Positions 8,714 to 17,945 of a DNA stretch of 64,000 nucleotides are shown one piece after another. Origin of the DNA: Chryseobacterium defluvii (lineage in GTDB: Bacteria > Bacteroidota > Bacteroidia > Flavobacteriales > Weeksellaceae). Under the pieces are notes generated by a model, which saw only the letters and a program-made list of their open reading frames with translations, made no database searches and was not told the origin of the DNA. Where the stretch lies: assembly GCF_014204415.1 (NCBI RefSeq), contig NZ_JACHLE010000003.1:186001-250000 (forward strand), written 5' to 3'. Both the position numbers and the translations under genes were made by a program. Every line of letters begins with the position of its first letter. Position 1 is the stretch's first letter.

Positions 8714-9851
8714 TTCTCCTTTCCTCTTCTTTCTTCTGATTGGCATCTTCAAACAGGTCAGGATCACCCCCCTTTAGCCTTACGGCATCATCATTCTTTT
8801 CCTGATTCTGATTTTCAGAAACGGCGGCCTGGACATTGGAAATTTCCTTTCCCACAATATTCAAATCGGTAATAATTTGCTTATTATCAGGATACTGCTC
8901 TGCTTTGGATTGAAGAAAGCTTTTAAGCTTTTGAAGTTCCGTAAGGTATTTTTGGCTCTCGTGCTGCTTATGGTTTTCTTCCTGAATTTTTGCCAGTTTC
9001 TGGATACCTTTAATGATCAGAAATGTAATTCCACCGTCCAGAGCAAGGGAAGTAATGAGCAACACTTTTACTGAAGCTGAAAGGTTCTTTTCATTATCTG
9101 CTTTAGGACTGAGCTGGATTGTGGTTTCATCATCTAATTTTATCTCTTTTCCCTTACGCAGCAACTGGAGCTGTTTTTCCGACAGCGTATGTCCGTTTAC
9201 CGTTTGCAGCTCATATTTGATAGTATCAATATCTTTGATGGTTTTGTCTTTTGCGTCTAATTCAAAAAGTCTGGATTGGAACTCTTTATTTTTTTCGTCA
9301 AAAGGACGAATGATAAAAAGATTATCATATCTGGTAATCTCCTTTATTTCTCCATCTACATTGGCATTAAGGACAGCTTTCTCGATTCCGGTCTGGGTAA
9401 TCTGGACCTTCTCTCCAATTTTAAAGCTTTTGAGGCTCTCTTCCAGTTTATTACCGAAAAATCTCGTTTTTCCTCTATCATTTTCAACTTCCACAAAGAG
9501 GGTAATTTCGTTTTCAGGATTGTTATTGAAATGGCTTTTCCCGATATGGGTTATAGTACCATAATCAGCCATTACTTTATAAAGGTTGGTATTCTTAGAA
9601 GAAACCTCCAGTAATTCCGCAGAGGACAAATCTTTATGACTAATCCAGTCTTTATTATAAACATTGACACTGAGCTTATCTTCAGCTATTTTAAAGGTCA
9701 GCCTGTTTTGATCATTCTCGGCAATAAGGACCCCGCCTTTCAGGAAGTTGTAGACTTCCTGCTGCGAGAGTTTTTTAGAGAACTGGTTGTCTTCAGTCAT
9801 GATTCCGAATCTCTTTAAATCGTCGGTGAGAAATGTTGTGTTATTTTCCAT
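8667..9851 (-). CDS. ICE-associated membrane protein, DUF3945/DUF4099-like
   Basis: 394 aa. The N-terminal half is beta-rich. A segment near residues 215-240 (TVNGHTLSEKQLQLLRKG followed by charged strands) resembles the repeated element of mobile-element DUF3945/DUF4099 proteins. A single hydrophobic segment at about residues 260-280 (VLLITSLALDGGITFLII) predicts one membrane span, followed by a coiled coil and a charged, disordered C-terminus rich in Glu, Arg and Ser. Its ATG (9849-9851) lies within the last codons of the M23 peptidase gene. It probably works at the membrane in transfer or processing of element DNA, by inference from context. Confidence 0.65.
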   Translation of the reverse strand: MENNTTFLTDDLKRFGIMTEDNQFSKKLSQQEVYNFLKGGVLIAENDQNRLTFKIAEDKLSVNVYNKDWISHKDLSSAELLEVSSKNTNLYKVMADYGTITHIGKSHFNNNPENEITLFVEVENDRGKTRFFGNKLEESLKSFKIGEKVQITQTGIEKAVLNANVDGEIKEITRYDNLFIIRPFDEKNKEFQSRLFELDAKDKTIKDIDTIKYELQTVNGHTLSEKQLQLLRKGKEIKLDDETTIQLSPKADNEKNLSASVKVLLITSLALDGGITFLIIKGIQKLAKIQEENHKQHESQKYLTELQKLKSFLQSKAEQYPDNKQIITDLNIVGKEISNVQAAVSENQNQEKNDDAVRLKGGDPDLFEDANQKKEEERRNEEDSRKSTSFSRGR

Positions 9852-10677
9852 TGTTATAGTCTGCTAAAGCGTTATTGGTTTGTATTAAATCATTTAAAAA
9901 TTGAATGGGATTGATATATCTCCCGTTTTCCTTGACAGCAAAGTGCAAATGCGGGGCAGTGCTTTTTCCGGTATTACCACTCAGTGCAATAATATCCCCG
10001 GCATAGATGATATCACCTTCAGAAAAAAAAGTCCTTGAAAGGTGCATATAGACGGTCTCAAAATCACCGTGCCGGATTTTAATATAGTTTCCTGCGCCAC
10101 CACTGTAGCCGGCATCGGATACAGTACCATCCAAAACAGCAAATACATAGTCACTATTTGCACACAGGTCAATACCCGCATGAAACTTTTCTGTTTTATC
10201 GACCGGATGAAAGCGGTTCCCATAATTTGAGGTGATAATCATTCTCTGTAAAGGCATAAACACGACCTGCTCCTCTTTAAAATCATAGTTGTCGGCAGTA
10301 ATCAGGTCCAACTTTTTATACCGCAGTCTTTTCTCTGCTATTTTTTTATGATTTCTTAAAGGCAGATCCTCTTCCGGATCATCGGCTTCCGGTGATAATT
10401 CCTTAGAAAAATCTGCCGATTGAACTTTAGATTCTTTTAAGGGCTCTTTTATTTCTATGAGTTCTGAATTCTTTCTTTTTTCTGCTTCCTTTGCTTCCTT
10501 TCTTTTCTTAATTACCTCCCCTTCAATGTGATAGAATATAAAATGTCCGCTGAAACGATTCTCAGAAAGCGGGGTAACAGCAATGCTGTTAAGTTTGCCT
10601 CTGTAGGAAACCGTATTGAACTGAGAATAGAATTTTGAGAAAAGAAACAAAGGAATGAGGATTATTATTTTTTTCAT
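9841..10677 (-). CDS. M23 family metallopeptidase of the conjugation system
   Basis: 278 aa with a signal peptide (MKKIIILIPLFLFSKFYSQ), a charged linker (residues ~60-120) and a C-terminal LytM/M23 domain. Zinc-binding motifs are visible: HAGID (His-x3-Asp) and HLHF (His-x-His), with NYGNRFHPV just before them. M23 enzymes cut peptidoglycan cross-links. Here it probably opens the wall locally so the mating channel can be assembled, like VirB1 lytic transglycosylases in other type IV systems. It sits just downstream of the coupling protein gene and overlaps the next gene. Confidence 0.9.
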   Translation of the reverse strand: MKKIIILIPLFLFSKFYSQFNTVSYRGKLNSIAVTPLSENRFSGHFIFYHIEGEVIKKRKEAKEAEKRKNSELIEIKEPLKESKVQSADFSKELSPEADDPEEDLPLRNHKKIAEKRLRYKKLDLITADNYDFKEEQVVFMPLQRMIITSNYGNRFHPVDKTEKFHAGIDLCANSDYVFAVLDGTVSDAGYSGGAGNYIKIRHGDFETVYMHLSRTFFSEGDIIYAGDIIALSGNTGKSTAPHLHFAVKENGRYINPIQFLNDLIQTNNALADYNNGK

Positions 10678-10704
10678 TTACTTTTTAGGTATTAATAAAT
10701 TGTA

Positions 10705-12693
10705 TCACGCACTGCGCGAGAATTCCCCGATAATGAGTTCAACTTCCTTGTTAATACGCAGAAAATTGGACATCAGGATTTTGTTTTTGTTGTCATTTCC
10801 GGATTCATCCGTAAAGCTGTAATACACCGGAAGGTCAACATAATTCTGCTCTTCGGTTTTGATAGCTTTCATATCAAGGTTAATCTTCCCGTGAATAGCC
10901 GAAGTTGTATACTCCTGTGTTTCATTCTGCACGTCTTTGGCTACAATTCCAACCATTTCCCCGGTTCTAAGCCCGGCAATTTTTCCGGCAGGAATAAGGT
11001 TATCCATTTTCTCCTGTATGGAAATCGTGGTCTGATTGTTATTGATCGACATCGACTGTGATTTTTGCTTCACCTTTCCGAATACTTTTTCGAGCCAATC
11101 AAGAGTGCTTTTATCCCTTGCGCTTCCGCTAAGGATATTCCCTATAATGGCGGTAATGGTATCGGCAACCTCCTTTTTGTAAAACTGCTTAAACTGCGGG
11201 ATCTCCTGCAACCCTAATAAAACTGCTACTTTATTGCTCCGGGCTGTGGCAATCAGGTTGTCGATTTTATGGATGTAAATGGTCGGAAACTCATCGGCAA
11301 TAATCCCGCTGGGAAGGTTCCCTTTGGAATTGATCTGTTTGAGTAAACGGTTCAAAACTGTGGAATAAAGCGCCGAGTTAATATCCTGGGTATTGGGATC
11401 AGACGCCAGCACCATAATGGTGGGATTTTTATGATCTGAAATTTTTAAATTCACTTCGTCTCCGGAGAATACCCAGAAACTTTCTTTGGTTGCCAGCCTT
11501 GACAGGAAGATTTTAAGTGTTCCTATCTGCCCTTCCAGCTGATCAAAAGCTTTATTGTCATAGGCTGACTTAAAGGTTGACAGCAGTGAATGCAGTTCTA
11601 TATTGGTAAATAGCGTATTGAATATTTCCTCATAGCTGCGGTTCATAAAAGCCAGCAGATGAGGAAGGGTTGAAAATTTCCCATTCTCGTATTTTGCCAG
11701 GAATGCAATGCATGAAGAGAGAAAATTAATCGCCGATTGCGTAAAGAATTGGTCGCTCCCGCCTCCGGAACTACCCACTTTTTGTAGCGAAGACACCATC
11801 GCCTCTGCCATTTCCTGTGCTTCTGCCAGAGTAGTAAGGTATTCTTTTTTTAAGGGATTCACGCGCCGGGATTTTTCAACTTCATTGAGGTTAATCACCG
11901 CAAAATCATAGTTATACTCCTTTTCATGCTGTTTTTTCAATCGGTAATGATAATAGGCAATCTTTCCCAAGTCAGGGTATTTATAGTCATAAATACAAAG
12001 ACAGAAACCTTTCTGAATCAATTGCCGGATGGCCGGGGCTATAATTCCAAAGGATTTTCCACTTCCGGGAACTCCGATTACGATTGTGCCTTTAAAAGGA
12101 TTGATGTTGATCCAACCTTTGTTCATCCGTTTGTTATAATAGAACAGATACGGAATGTTGATCGAATAATCAGTATTGATCAGCTCTTTATTCTGATTAA
12201 AGCTCTCTTCTTCGATATTCCAACGGTCTTTACCCAGCTTATGTTTCATAATTTTGCCGATATTATCCGCTCCCAATAAGGTAATCAGCACTCCTAAAAA
12301 TGAGAGAAGCAGATATCCCGCCTGATATATATTGAAATGCGGAGCAAGAAGAATTGCCTCTTTATTAAAAGTGTCATCAATAAACATCAGTGATCCAAAC
12401 ATCATCAGTAACCCGCAAATAATGGGAAGCATAATAGCTTTGGTAATATTGATATTTTGATTTTTCTTCGGCTTTGTCCCGATGGCAATCAGGATAATCA
12501 GTACAATTTCTGCAAACTTCGCATGGAGTGGAGGGAATAGAAAAGGCATTTTGGCAAACGACTTTAATAGTTTTGGAAGTATCGGAATTTCGGTTCCACC
12601 AAAAAACAAAATGGTACATTCTATTAATACCAGCATATACACCGCTTTCTGAAAGAAGCCGTAAATCTTCTGTTGTTCTTTACTTTCCTGCAT
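10705..12693 (-). CDS. VirD4/TraG-like type IV coupling protein (T4CP)
   Basis: The ATG at 12691-12693 gives 662 aa (the frame continues upstream to a TTG). The N-terminus has several hydrophobic segments in the first ~150 residues. The ATPase core follows, with Walker A GVPGSGKS at about residues 207-214 and a Walker B-like ADEFPTIY near residue 465. Coupling proteins bind the relaxosome and drive DNA into the mating channel. It follows traN but is separated from it by a strong hairpin terminator (12712-12749), so it may be expressed from its own promoter or by readthrough. No frameshift or missing motif was seen. Confidence 0.92.
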   Translation of the reverse strand: MQESKEQQKIYGFFQKAVYMLVLIECTILFFGGTEIPILPKLLKSFAKMPFLFPPLHAKFAEIVLIILIAIGTKPKKNQNINITKAIMLPIICGLLMMFGSLMFIDDTFNKEAILLAPHFNIYQAGYLLLSFLGVLITLLGADNIGKIMKHKLGKDRWNIEEESFNQNKELINTDYSINIPYLFYYNKRMNKGWININPFKGTIVIGVPGSGKSFGIIAPAIRQLIQKGFCLCIYDYKYPDLGKIAYYHYRLKKQHEKEYNYDFAVINLNEVEKSRRVNPLKKEYLTTLAEAQEMAEAMVSSLQKVGSSGGGSDQFFTQSAINFLSSCIAFLAKYENGKFSTLPHLLAFMNRSYEEIFNTLFTNIELHSLLSTFKSAYDNKAFDQLEGQIGTLKIFLSRLATKESFWVFSGDEVNLKISDHKNPTIMVLASDPNTQDINSALYSTVLNRLLKQINSKGNLPSGIIADEFPTIYIHKIDNLIATARSNKVAVLLGLQEIPQFKQFYKKEVADTITAIIGNILSGSARDKSTLDWLEKVFGKVKQKSQSMSINNNQTTISIQEKMDNLIPAGKIAGLRTGEMVGIVAKDVQNETQEYTTSAIHGKINLDMKAIKTEEQNYVDLPVYYSFTDESGNDNKNKILMSNFLRINKEVELIIGEFSRSA

Positions 12694-12711
12694 AATATGG
12701 TCTTTGGTTAA

Positions 12712-12749
12712 GGATATAAAAAGCAAACAGCCCGGAATTTCCGGGGCTG
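12712..12749 (-). terminator. Intrinsic terminator between traN and the coupling protein
   Basis: On the minus strand CAGCCCCGG, AAATT, CCGGGCTG (12749 to 12728) forms a GC-rich hairpin with one bulged C. It is followed by TTTGCTTTTT. It lies right after the traN stop and 19 bp before the coupling protein start, so it should reduce or separate T4CP transcription. Confidence 0.75.
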
Positions 12750-12780
12750 CACTGTTTGGTTAATATGGCAATATTATAGG

Positions 12781-13671
12781 TTAGAATGTATCTGCCTGTA
12801 AAATATCTGAGTATTTTACTTCCAGGTTGATCGTCCGTCCACTAACCTGATTTTCAATCAGCCGGATGTTCAATACCTTATTATTAGGATAAGTGAATTT
12901 TTTGAACACAAAAATATTCCGATAAGATTTTTTGAATCTCTTTACATCATACAATCTAAATACCGGCTCTATCTCTATGGACTGTACATTGGTTGCTTTA
13001 TAAATTTTCTTGTCATCTATGGAAAATTTCAGCTTTTCAATGTCATAAACGAGATTGGTACTGTTCTTAAAGCTAACATCCAGAAAGACATAATCACCGA
13101 AAGTATAGACGCTATTTAATTGTGATATCAGCCCTAAATCCTTATTCTTCCTGAGTAATTTATTTTCCTTTTTTTCAATCAGCTGCATTGAATATTTTCT
13201 CAGCTCGGCATTGGACATCTGAAATTCCGGATATTCCAAAGGCTGCATATCCTCTGGCAGAATCTCTTTATTGGTTATAATATGTGAGGAATTATCATCC
13301 ATAAAAACCAATTTGTACTGCGCCATGAAGGATTGTCCGACAATGGTAACAATACCTAATTCCTGATGATCGTAGTAAGTGATTGGGATATCAACTGTCT
13401 TTTTCAGGCTGTCATTTACAAAATGTTTTTCTTCTTCATTTTGCTGAATTTTAATCCTGACCACATTTTCGGCAGGAAGGTCGCCAATGAGACGGCTGGT
13501 ACTTAAATCTACAAACTGTATGGGTTCGGGGCTTCGGAAATGCAGGTTAACATCCCGGGTAATATTAATCTCGGGAAGGTTATTTTTATACACCTTGGAA
13601 AGCACCTGGCTCTGTCCAAAGGCGGATATTGATATAAGTGTTATGGTAAGTATTAATAATAATTTTTTCAT
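12781..13671 (-). CDS. traN: Conjugative transposon protein TraN (VirB9-like, DUF4138)
   Basis: 296 aa with a clear signal peptide (MKKLLLILTITLISISAFGQ). It matches the Bacteroidota TraN family in size, in its beta-rich composition and in its place after TraM. TraN is thought to be the periplasmic/outer-membrane core component of the mating channel, equivalent to VirB9. Its start overlaps the end of traM by 4 bp, indicating tight coupling. A terminator follows immediately, which makes it the last gene of the traE-to-traN unit. Confidence 0.85.
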   Translation of the reverse strand: MKKLLLILTITLISISAFGQSQVLSKVYKNNLPEINITRDVNLHFRSPEPIQFVDLSTSRLIGDLPAENVVRIKIQQNEEEKHFVNDSLKKTVDIPITYYDHQELGIVTIVGQSFMAQYKLVFMDDNSSHIITNKEILPEDMQPLEYPEFQMSNAELRKYSMQLIEKKENKLLRKNKDLGLISQLNSVYTFGDYVFLDVSFKNSTNLVYDIEKLKFSIDDKKIYKATNVQSIEIEPVFRLYDVKRFKKSYRNIFVFKKFTYPNNKVLNIRLIENQVSGRTINLEVKYSDILQADTF

Positions 13672-14930
13672 GGGTTAAGGGTGGTATTGGTTTTATAAAT
13701 GCTCTTTTTCTTATTTTCCAGTTCTTTGCTATCAATCAGGTAGACAAAAGAATTGTACTTAATCTTTGCTTTGTTCTTCCGGATCACATCAGCAATGGTC
13801 TTGGAAGTGGATTGGTATACAGAGGTCAGCGTGGTTGTGAAAAAATCTGCACCTCCTGTGGATAGGTTTTGCCCCTGCACGATATTTTCACCCATAGAAC
13901 GTGTCATTTCCCGGAATGCTGAACCGGGTACATATAAGCCTTCCATTCCGTCAATATCATAGATGTTAAGGTTAATGGGAAGGATTTCGTTCTGGTGCAT
14001 AACAGACACGATATGCAGGTTCACCCGTTGAAGTGAAAACCCACTGATCAAGGCATACAAAGGAGTCCCTTTCGATATTTTGGCATTACCAACATAGACA
14101 TCTTCCAGAAGACGAATCCTGATCCTGCTTCCGAGAAACCCCTTGATGTTTTCATCAATCACGGCTTTTATAAAAGAACTTTCCTTTTGTTTGTAAATGG
14201 AATTGAAATCGGCACTTTTGGACGCTTTGGTTACCTTCAGGGTAGAATTCAAAAAGAAATCTTTTTCCTTTTCATTTTTCTTCATTTTTTCCAATGCCTT
14301 GGCCTGATCTTTCAGTTCGGGATTGTTGGCTTTTTCAATGCTGTCCATGAGCATCATTTGCTCGCGCATGAGTGCCATCTGTTCTTTTTTCCAATCCGCG
14401 GCTTCATTTTTCTGTTCTCCGGAATTTGTAGTACTGTATTCCTGGCTGTCACCGTTAAGCATTTTGAGCATTTTCATACTTCTGTCATACTGCTCGTCTT
14501 CACGCTGCCTGCTTTGCCGGCCGTCCTTTGCGTTGTAATAGGATTGCTGTCTTGCCTGCCGGGAAAGACTGTTCAACCTTTCTTTCTCCCTGGCATAGTT
14601 TAAGCTGTCGATATGTCTCTTCTGACGGTCAGAAAGGTTATCATCAAAAGTTTCAAGATTTTCCTGTTCGTTTCCAAAACCGTCAATCATGGTTCTGCCA
14701 TCCGTCCGCTTGTCGAAAAAATCGGCATAAGCATCGGCTTTACCTTTGATCTCCGAGCGTTCTCCTACATTTCCGAAGTCCGTTGATATATCCTTGCTTT
14801 CGGCAAGCTTATTCTTATCCTGCCCTGAACTGGCTGCGAATTGGGTATAAAAATACCCTATCATCAGAACAAATGGCAGAGCAATGAGCGGAAGGATGTA
14901 CTTGGGTTGTTTTACGTTAAGTTTCTTCAT
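13668..14930 (-). CDS. traM: Conjugative transposon protein TraM (VirB10-like)
   Basis: 420 aa. It has a short cytoplasmic N-terminus, one membrane segment (residues ~12-30, ILPLIALPFVLMIGYFY) and a long charged coiled-coil linker (residues ~60-230, rich in Arg, Gln and Asp). The C-terminal beta domain contains segments such as SRIRIRLLEDVYVG and GTPLYALISGF, as in Bacteroidota TraM. It probably spans the periplasm and links the inner-membrane and outer-membrane parts of the channel. It overlaps traN and the small upstream gene by 4 bp each. Confidence 0.88.
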   Translation of the reverse strand: MKKLNVKQPKYILPLIALPFVLMIGYFYTQFAASSGQDKNKLAESKDISTDFGNVGERSEIKGKADAYADFFDKRTDGRTMIDGFGNEQENLETFDDNLSDRQKRHIDSLNYAREKERLNSLSRQARQQSYYNAKDGRQSRQREDEQYDRSMKMLKMLNGDSQEYSTTNSGEQKNEAADWKKEQMALMREQMMLMDSIEKANNPELKDQAKALEKMKKNEKEKDFFLNSTLKVTKASKSADFNSIYKQKESSFIKAVIDENIKGFLGSRIRIRLLEDVYVGNAKISKGTPLYALISGFSLQRVNLHIVSVMHQNEILPINLNIYDIDGMEGLYVPGSAFREMTRSMGENIVQGQNLSTGGADFFTTTLTSVYQSTSKTIADVIRKNKAKIKYNSFVYLIDSKELENKKKSIYKTNTTLNP

Positions 14931-15307
14931 TGCTTATTCTTTATTTGGTATTTATCCAGCAGGTATCTTATCCTTATGCTGTCCGAAGCACTCAGGACTT
15001 TTTTTCTGCTATAATAGTCGAGTTCTTTGAGAGCTTCCCTCATATCTAGTATGTTCTCTGCTTCCCTGACGGTTTTACCGAAAGAATTCGTTGCATCCGT
15101 CAGGATATTTTGCCTTTTCATCTTTTCATATTCCGGGACTGACACCTTATGTACATAAATAAGGTTCCCAATGGTAAAAAGGACGGAAAAGAAAATGAGT
15201 CCGAACATGATATAAAATGTTTTCTTAGGCTGCTTTTCCGCAAAATGCTCCGCTCTTTTCCAGAGCGTGATTTTTTCGTTACTGATTATTTTTTGCTGCT
15301 GTTCCAT
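14927..15307 (-). CDS. Small TraL-like membrane protein of the transfer operon
   Basis: 126 aa with one membrane span (residues ~30-50, FYIMFGLIFFSVLFTIGNLIY) and a helical, charged C-terminal half. It sits between traK and traM, where TraL is found in Bacteroidota conjugative elements. The size and single span fit, but sequence identity to TraL could not be verified. It is translationally coupled: 2 bp after traK and overlapping traM by 4 bp. Confidence 0.65.
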   Translation of the reverse strand: MEQQQKIISNEKITLWKRAEHFAEKQPKKTFYIMFGLIFFSVLFTIGNLIYVHKVSVPEYEKMKRQNILTDATNSFGKTVREAENILDMREALKELDYYSRKKVLSASDSIRIRYLLDKYQIKNKQ

Positions 15308-15309
15308 TA

Positions 15310-15924
15310 TTATCTGAATTTTTCTTTAACGGATAGATCCGAGTTATCTAAGGTTTTCCATTTTTCAATCAGTACACCGTGGGGATTGTTCGGGGAACGT
15401 GGAATATCCTTTACAAATCCTTCCGTAATCAACTTCCTTACAATAAGCTGTGTTTTCCGGTTAATCGTCTGTGTTCCGTAATAGACAAACTTTAAATTTT
15501 GTTCATCAAGCTTTATACTGTCAGCTTTTACGGTCATTACGCTGTTAGAGGAAATGATCTGATTATAGAATCCTTTCTCTTTTAGGTTCATATACTCTTT
15601 CATTCCACTGTCATCAATGAGATACAGTGCCCTTTTGGTCTGTTCCCTGATGTAATCATCATCGGCAGACAGGGTGAAAAACAGAGAATGAAAGAGATCG
15701 ATCTGCGCTTTATACTCTACAGGACGGTTCATGAGCAGATCGGTCTGCTTTACCAGGACCGGAACACCGTTATCAAGTACATATATGGATTTTCTGGCAT
15801 CCCGGATTTGCAGGTAGGAAAACACAAATCCCGCCATAACCACGATCACGGATAGAACAAGACAACCTATAGAGGTCAGCTGGTTTATTTTTATTTTTTG
15901 TTCGATATTTTTTACAAGTCCCAT
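15310..15924 (-). CDS. traK: Conjugative transposon protein TraK (VirB8-like)
   Basis: 204 aa, close to the usual ~207 of TraK. The N-terminal membrane span (residues ~18-40, SIGCLVLSVIVVMAGFVFSYL) is followed by a periplasmic domain with the TraK signature around RPVEYKAQIDLFHSLFFTL. It is probably an inner-membrane scaffold of the mating channel, equivalent to VirB8. It lies 2 bp downstream of traJ. Confidence 0.88.
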   Translation of the reverse strand: MGLVKNIEQKIKINQLTSIGCLVLSVIVVMAGFVFSYLQIRDARKSIYVLDNGVPVLVKQTDLLMNRPVEYKAQIDLFHSLFFTLSADDDYIREQTKRALYLIDDSGMKEYMNLKEKGFYNQIISSNSVMTVKADSIKLDEQNLKFVYYGTQTINRKTQLIVRKLITEGFVKDIPRSPNNPHGVLIEKWKTLDNSDLSVKEKFR

Positions 15925-15926
15925 AA

Positions 15927-17099
15927 TTATATTTTCATTAATGATGCGCCTTTGGTGGCGACTGCAATTCCGGCGCGTTTCATCTTAGACATGGCTCCTG
16001 TATTGCTGCCCCCTGATGGTATGATATAGTTGGCGAGTGTCGGGACACATAAAATGCCTACAGCCGTAATCAAAAAACACACGATTACGAGTCCAAAGGA
16101 CATAATGCCACTGCTTGAATAGGTGAGCAGCAGATCCATATTTTTAATACTTCCGTCATTATTGATGATCTGATCGTATCTTTCAATCTCTGCTTCAAAA
16201 GCAAAAAGCTGGAGCAGTGTCCCGATCTTCAAAATGATGAATGCTACAAATCCGTATAGGTTGACATTGATAAACCTTGCGACCCACTGCGAGAGGAAGT
16301 TGGAAAATGCAGGGAATACCGATAAGCCAACCGGAATTGGGCCGACAATAATCAGAATGGTGGAAAATATCAATTGAATGAAGAATATGCCATATACACA
16401 TATTCGCAGTATCCATAAGCCAATGAGCTCTAAAGCACTGGAAATCGCCAGTTGAAAGCTAATCTGTAAACGGAGATAAAGTTCATAAACAGGGCTCATC
16501 AGGCTGGTAAGGCCGTCTCCCATCATATCTAATCCTTGTTCAATTAAAGACTGGTCTCCCGCCTCCTGCTGCTGAATTTCTGCTTGCGCTTTTGCCTGCT
16601 CTTCAACAATTCGGTCTACCACCTGCTGTTGCTTCTTGAACCGTACCCAGCGTAAGGAGTTAAGCTCCTGCTGGCTTTCCACAAAGCTTCCCTCTGATAC
16701 ATCCTGCAATTTCAATAAGGGTGCTCTGAGCAGCCCAACAAAAGACACCCAGTTCATAATCACAAGACCGATGGCAAACGGTTTAAGCATCGGTACGATT
16801 TCCCATTCCCTGTCTCCGCTGATCATCTGCCAGCCGATATTTCCAAGATAAAGCAAAGCCCCAACCCCGGCTACAGCCTGTCCGAACAGAATAAACTGTC
16901 CATACTCCGCTGTCATAAAGCTATCGTACAAAGGCAGGAACTTTTCGGTAAACCATCCTTCCAGAACGCCTTCACCCTGTAAAAAGTCCATGGCCTTCTG
17001 ATAGTACTCATCACTATGGGTGTCCTGTGAAAAGACAAGGCAGGGGATAAAGAGAAGCATTAACAGGGTAATGCTTCTTAGTATCATTTTTTGTTTCAT
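15927..17099 (-). CDS. traJ: Conjugative transposon protein TraJ (VirB6-like, polytopic)
   Basis: 390 aa with a signal sequence (MKQKMILRSITLLMLLFIPCLVFSQ) and about six further hydrophobic segments. A Gln/Glu-rich coiled coil at residues ~155-190 separates the N-terminal from the C-terminal membrane segments. This layout matches TraJ of Bacteroidota elements, the presumed VirB6-like channel component of the inner membrane. Its place just before traK supports the call. Confidence 0.85.
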   Translation of the reverse strand: MKQKMILRSITLLMLLFIPCLVFSQDTHSDEYYQKAMDFLQGEGVLEGWFTEKFLPLYDSFMTAEYGQFILFGQAVAGVGALLYLGNIGWQMISGDREWEIVPMLKPFAIGLVIMNWVSFVGLLRAPLLKLQDVSEGSFVESQQELNSLRWVRFKKQQQVVDRIVEEQAKAQAEIQQQEAGDQSLIEQGLDMMGDGLTSLMSPVYELYLRLQISFQLAISSALELIGLWILRICVYGIFFIQLIFSTILIIVGPIPVGLSVFPAFSNFLSQWVARFINVNLYGFVAFIILKIGTLLQLFAFEAEIERYDQIINNDGSIKNMDLLLTYSSSGIMSFGLVIVCFLITAVGILCVPTLANYIIPSGGSNTGAMSKMKRAGIAVATKGASLMKI

Positions 17100-17114
17100 A
17101 AAATTATTTGTTAT

Positions 17115-17933
17115 TTAGTATAAGTGCCCGGTGAGCACATCCATGAATATTTCAGCATCACGCCGTTCTTTGGTAATCTTTCTGGGATTCTTGGTTTTGT
17201 AGCTTTCCAGCCTGGCTTCAGCTTTCAGCCTGTTTTCAGCCTGAGCGTTCAAATAAGCAAGGTATTTCCTCATCTTTCTCCACTCGATCAGGCAGTCATG
17301 ATACGCAAGGATACGTTTGCCTCTGGGCATATCAACCGTTTTAGCAATTTTATATTTGTCCTGCATGACATCAATCTTTCGTCTGCATTCCCCGATAATC
17401 CCATAATTGTTGAAGCGCTCCCATGCTTTATAGGAGGTAAACCCCCATTGATACGGAACCGGAGAATTGGTATCAAAATTGTCCAGACTTTTGAGCATAT
17501 GTTTATAATACAGCAAGTACAGGGGATCTGCTGATGAAGTAGCACTTGTATAGTGATAAAACTCTTTAAGGTTCTCTTCATAGGTGTTTTTTGCTTCCTC
17601 TTGAATGTCTTCTGTTTTATCCTGCTGCACAAGGGTTGTGGCATACCGCTGGTTTTGAAGCCCCCACGGACCTAATGGCCGGATATCGCTGCCACCTTTG
17701 TAATCGCGGTTACGGCTTGGTGCTAGCCACCCCCAAACCATAGCATAGGCATAATTGGTCTGAATTCCCAAAAAATATTTCGGTTTGGGCTGCCAGTCGC
17801 CCCACTCGTAGAATACCTGCCGCTTTTCCTGCCCTACGATATGCTTGTCTTTTATCCTCTTAATGCTTTGCCCTTTCCATTCAGTAAAGGGGAGCAATAG
17901 GATGATAAGGGTCAGAATTAGAATATTTTTCAT
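17115..17933 (-). CDS. Secreted transfer-region protein of unknown function (272 aa)
   Basis: It has a signal peptide (MKNILILTLIILLLPFTEWKGQ) and a Trp/Tyr-rich mature part. It contains two Cys residues at about 180 and 214, a basic helical C-terminus and the stretch VWGWLAPSRNRDYKGG near residue 67. The position between the secreted trio and traJ suggests an envelope part of the mating apparatus. It may belong to one of the DUF families (for example DUF5045) described in such operons, but this could not be checked. Confidence 0.65.
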   Translation of the reverse strand: MKNILILTLIILLLPFTEWKGQSIKRIKDKHIVGQEKRQVFYEWGDWQPKPKYFLGIQTNYAYAMVWGWLAPSRNRDYKGGSDIRPLGPWGLQNQRYATTLVQQDKTEDIQEEAKNTYEENLKEFYHYTSATSSADPLYLLYYKHMLKSLDNFDTNSPVPYQWGFTSYKAWERFNNYGIIGECRRKIDVMQDKYKIAKTVDMPRGKRILAYHDCLIEWRKMRKYLAYLNAQAENRLKAEARLESYKTKNPRKITKERRDAEIFMDVLTGHLY

Positions 17934-17945
17934 AGCCTAAAATAT

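Noticed and set aside
9013..9564. 183-codon plus-strand frame opposite the DUF3945-like membrane protein
   Set aside because: Low-complexity Ser/Phe/Leu composition typical of the antisense strand; the minus-strand gene is coupled into an operon.
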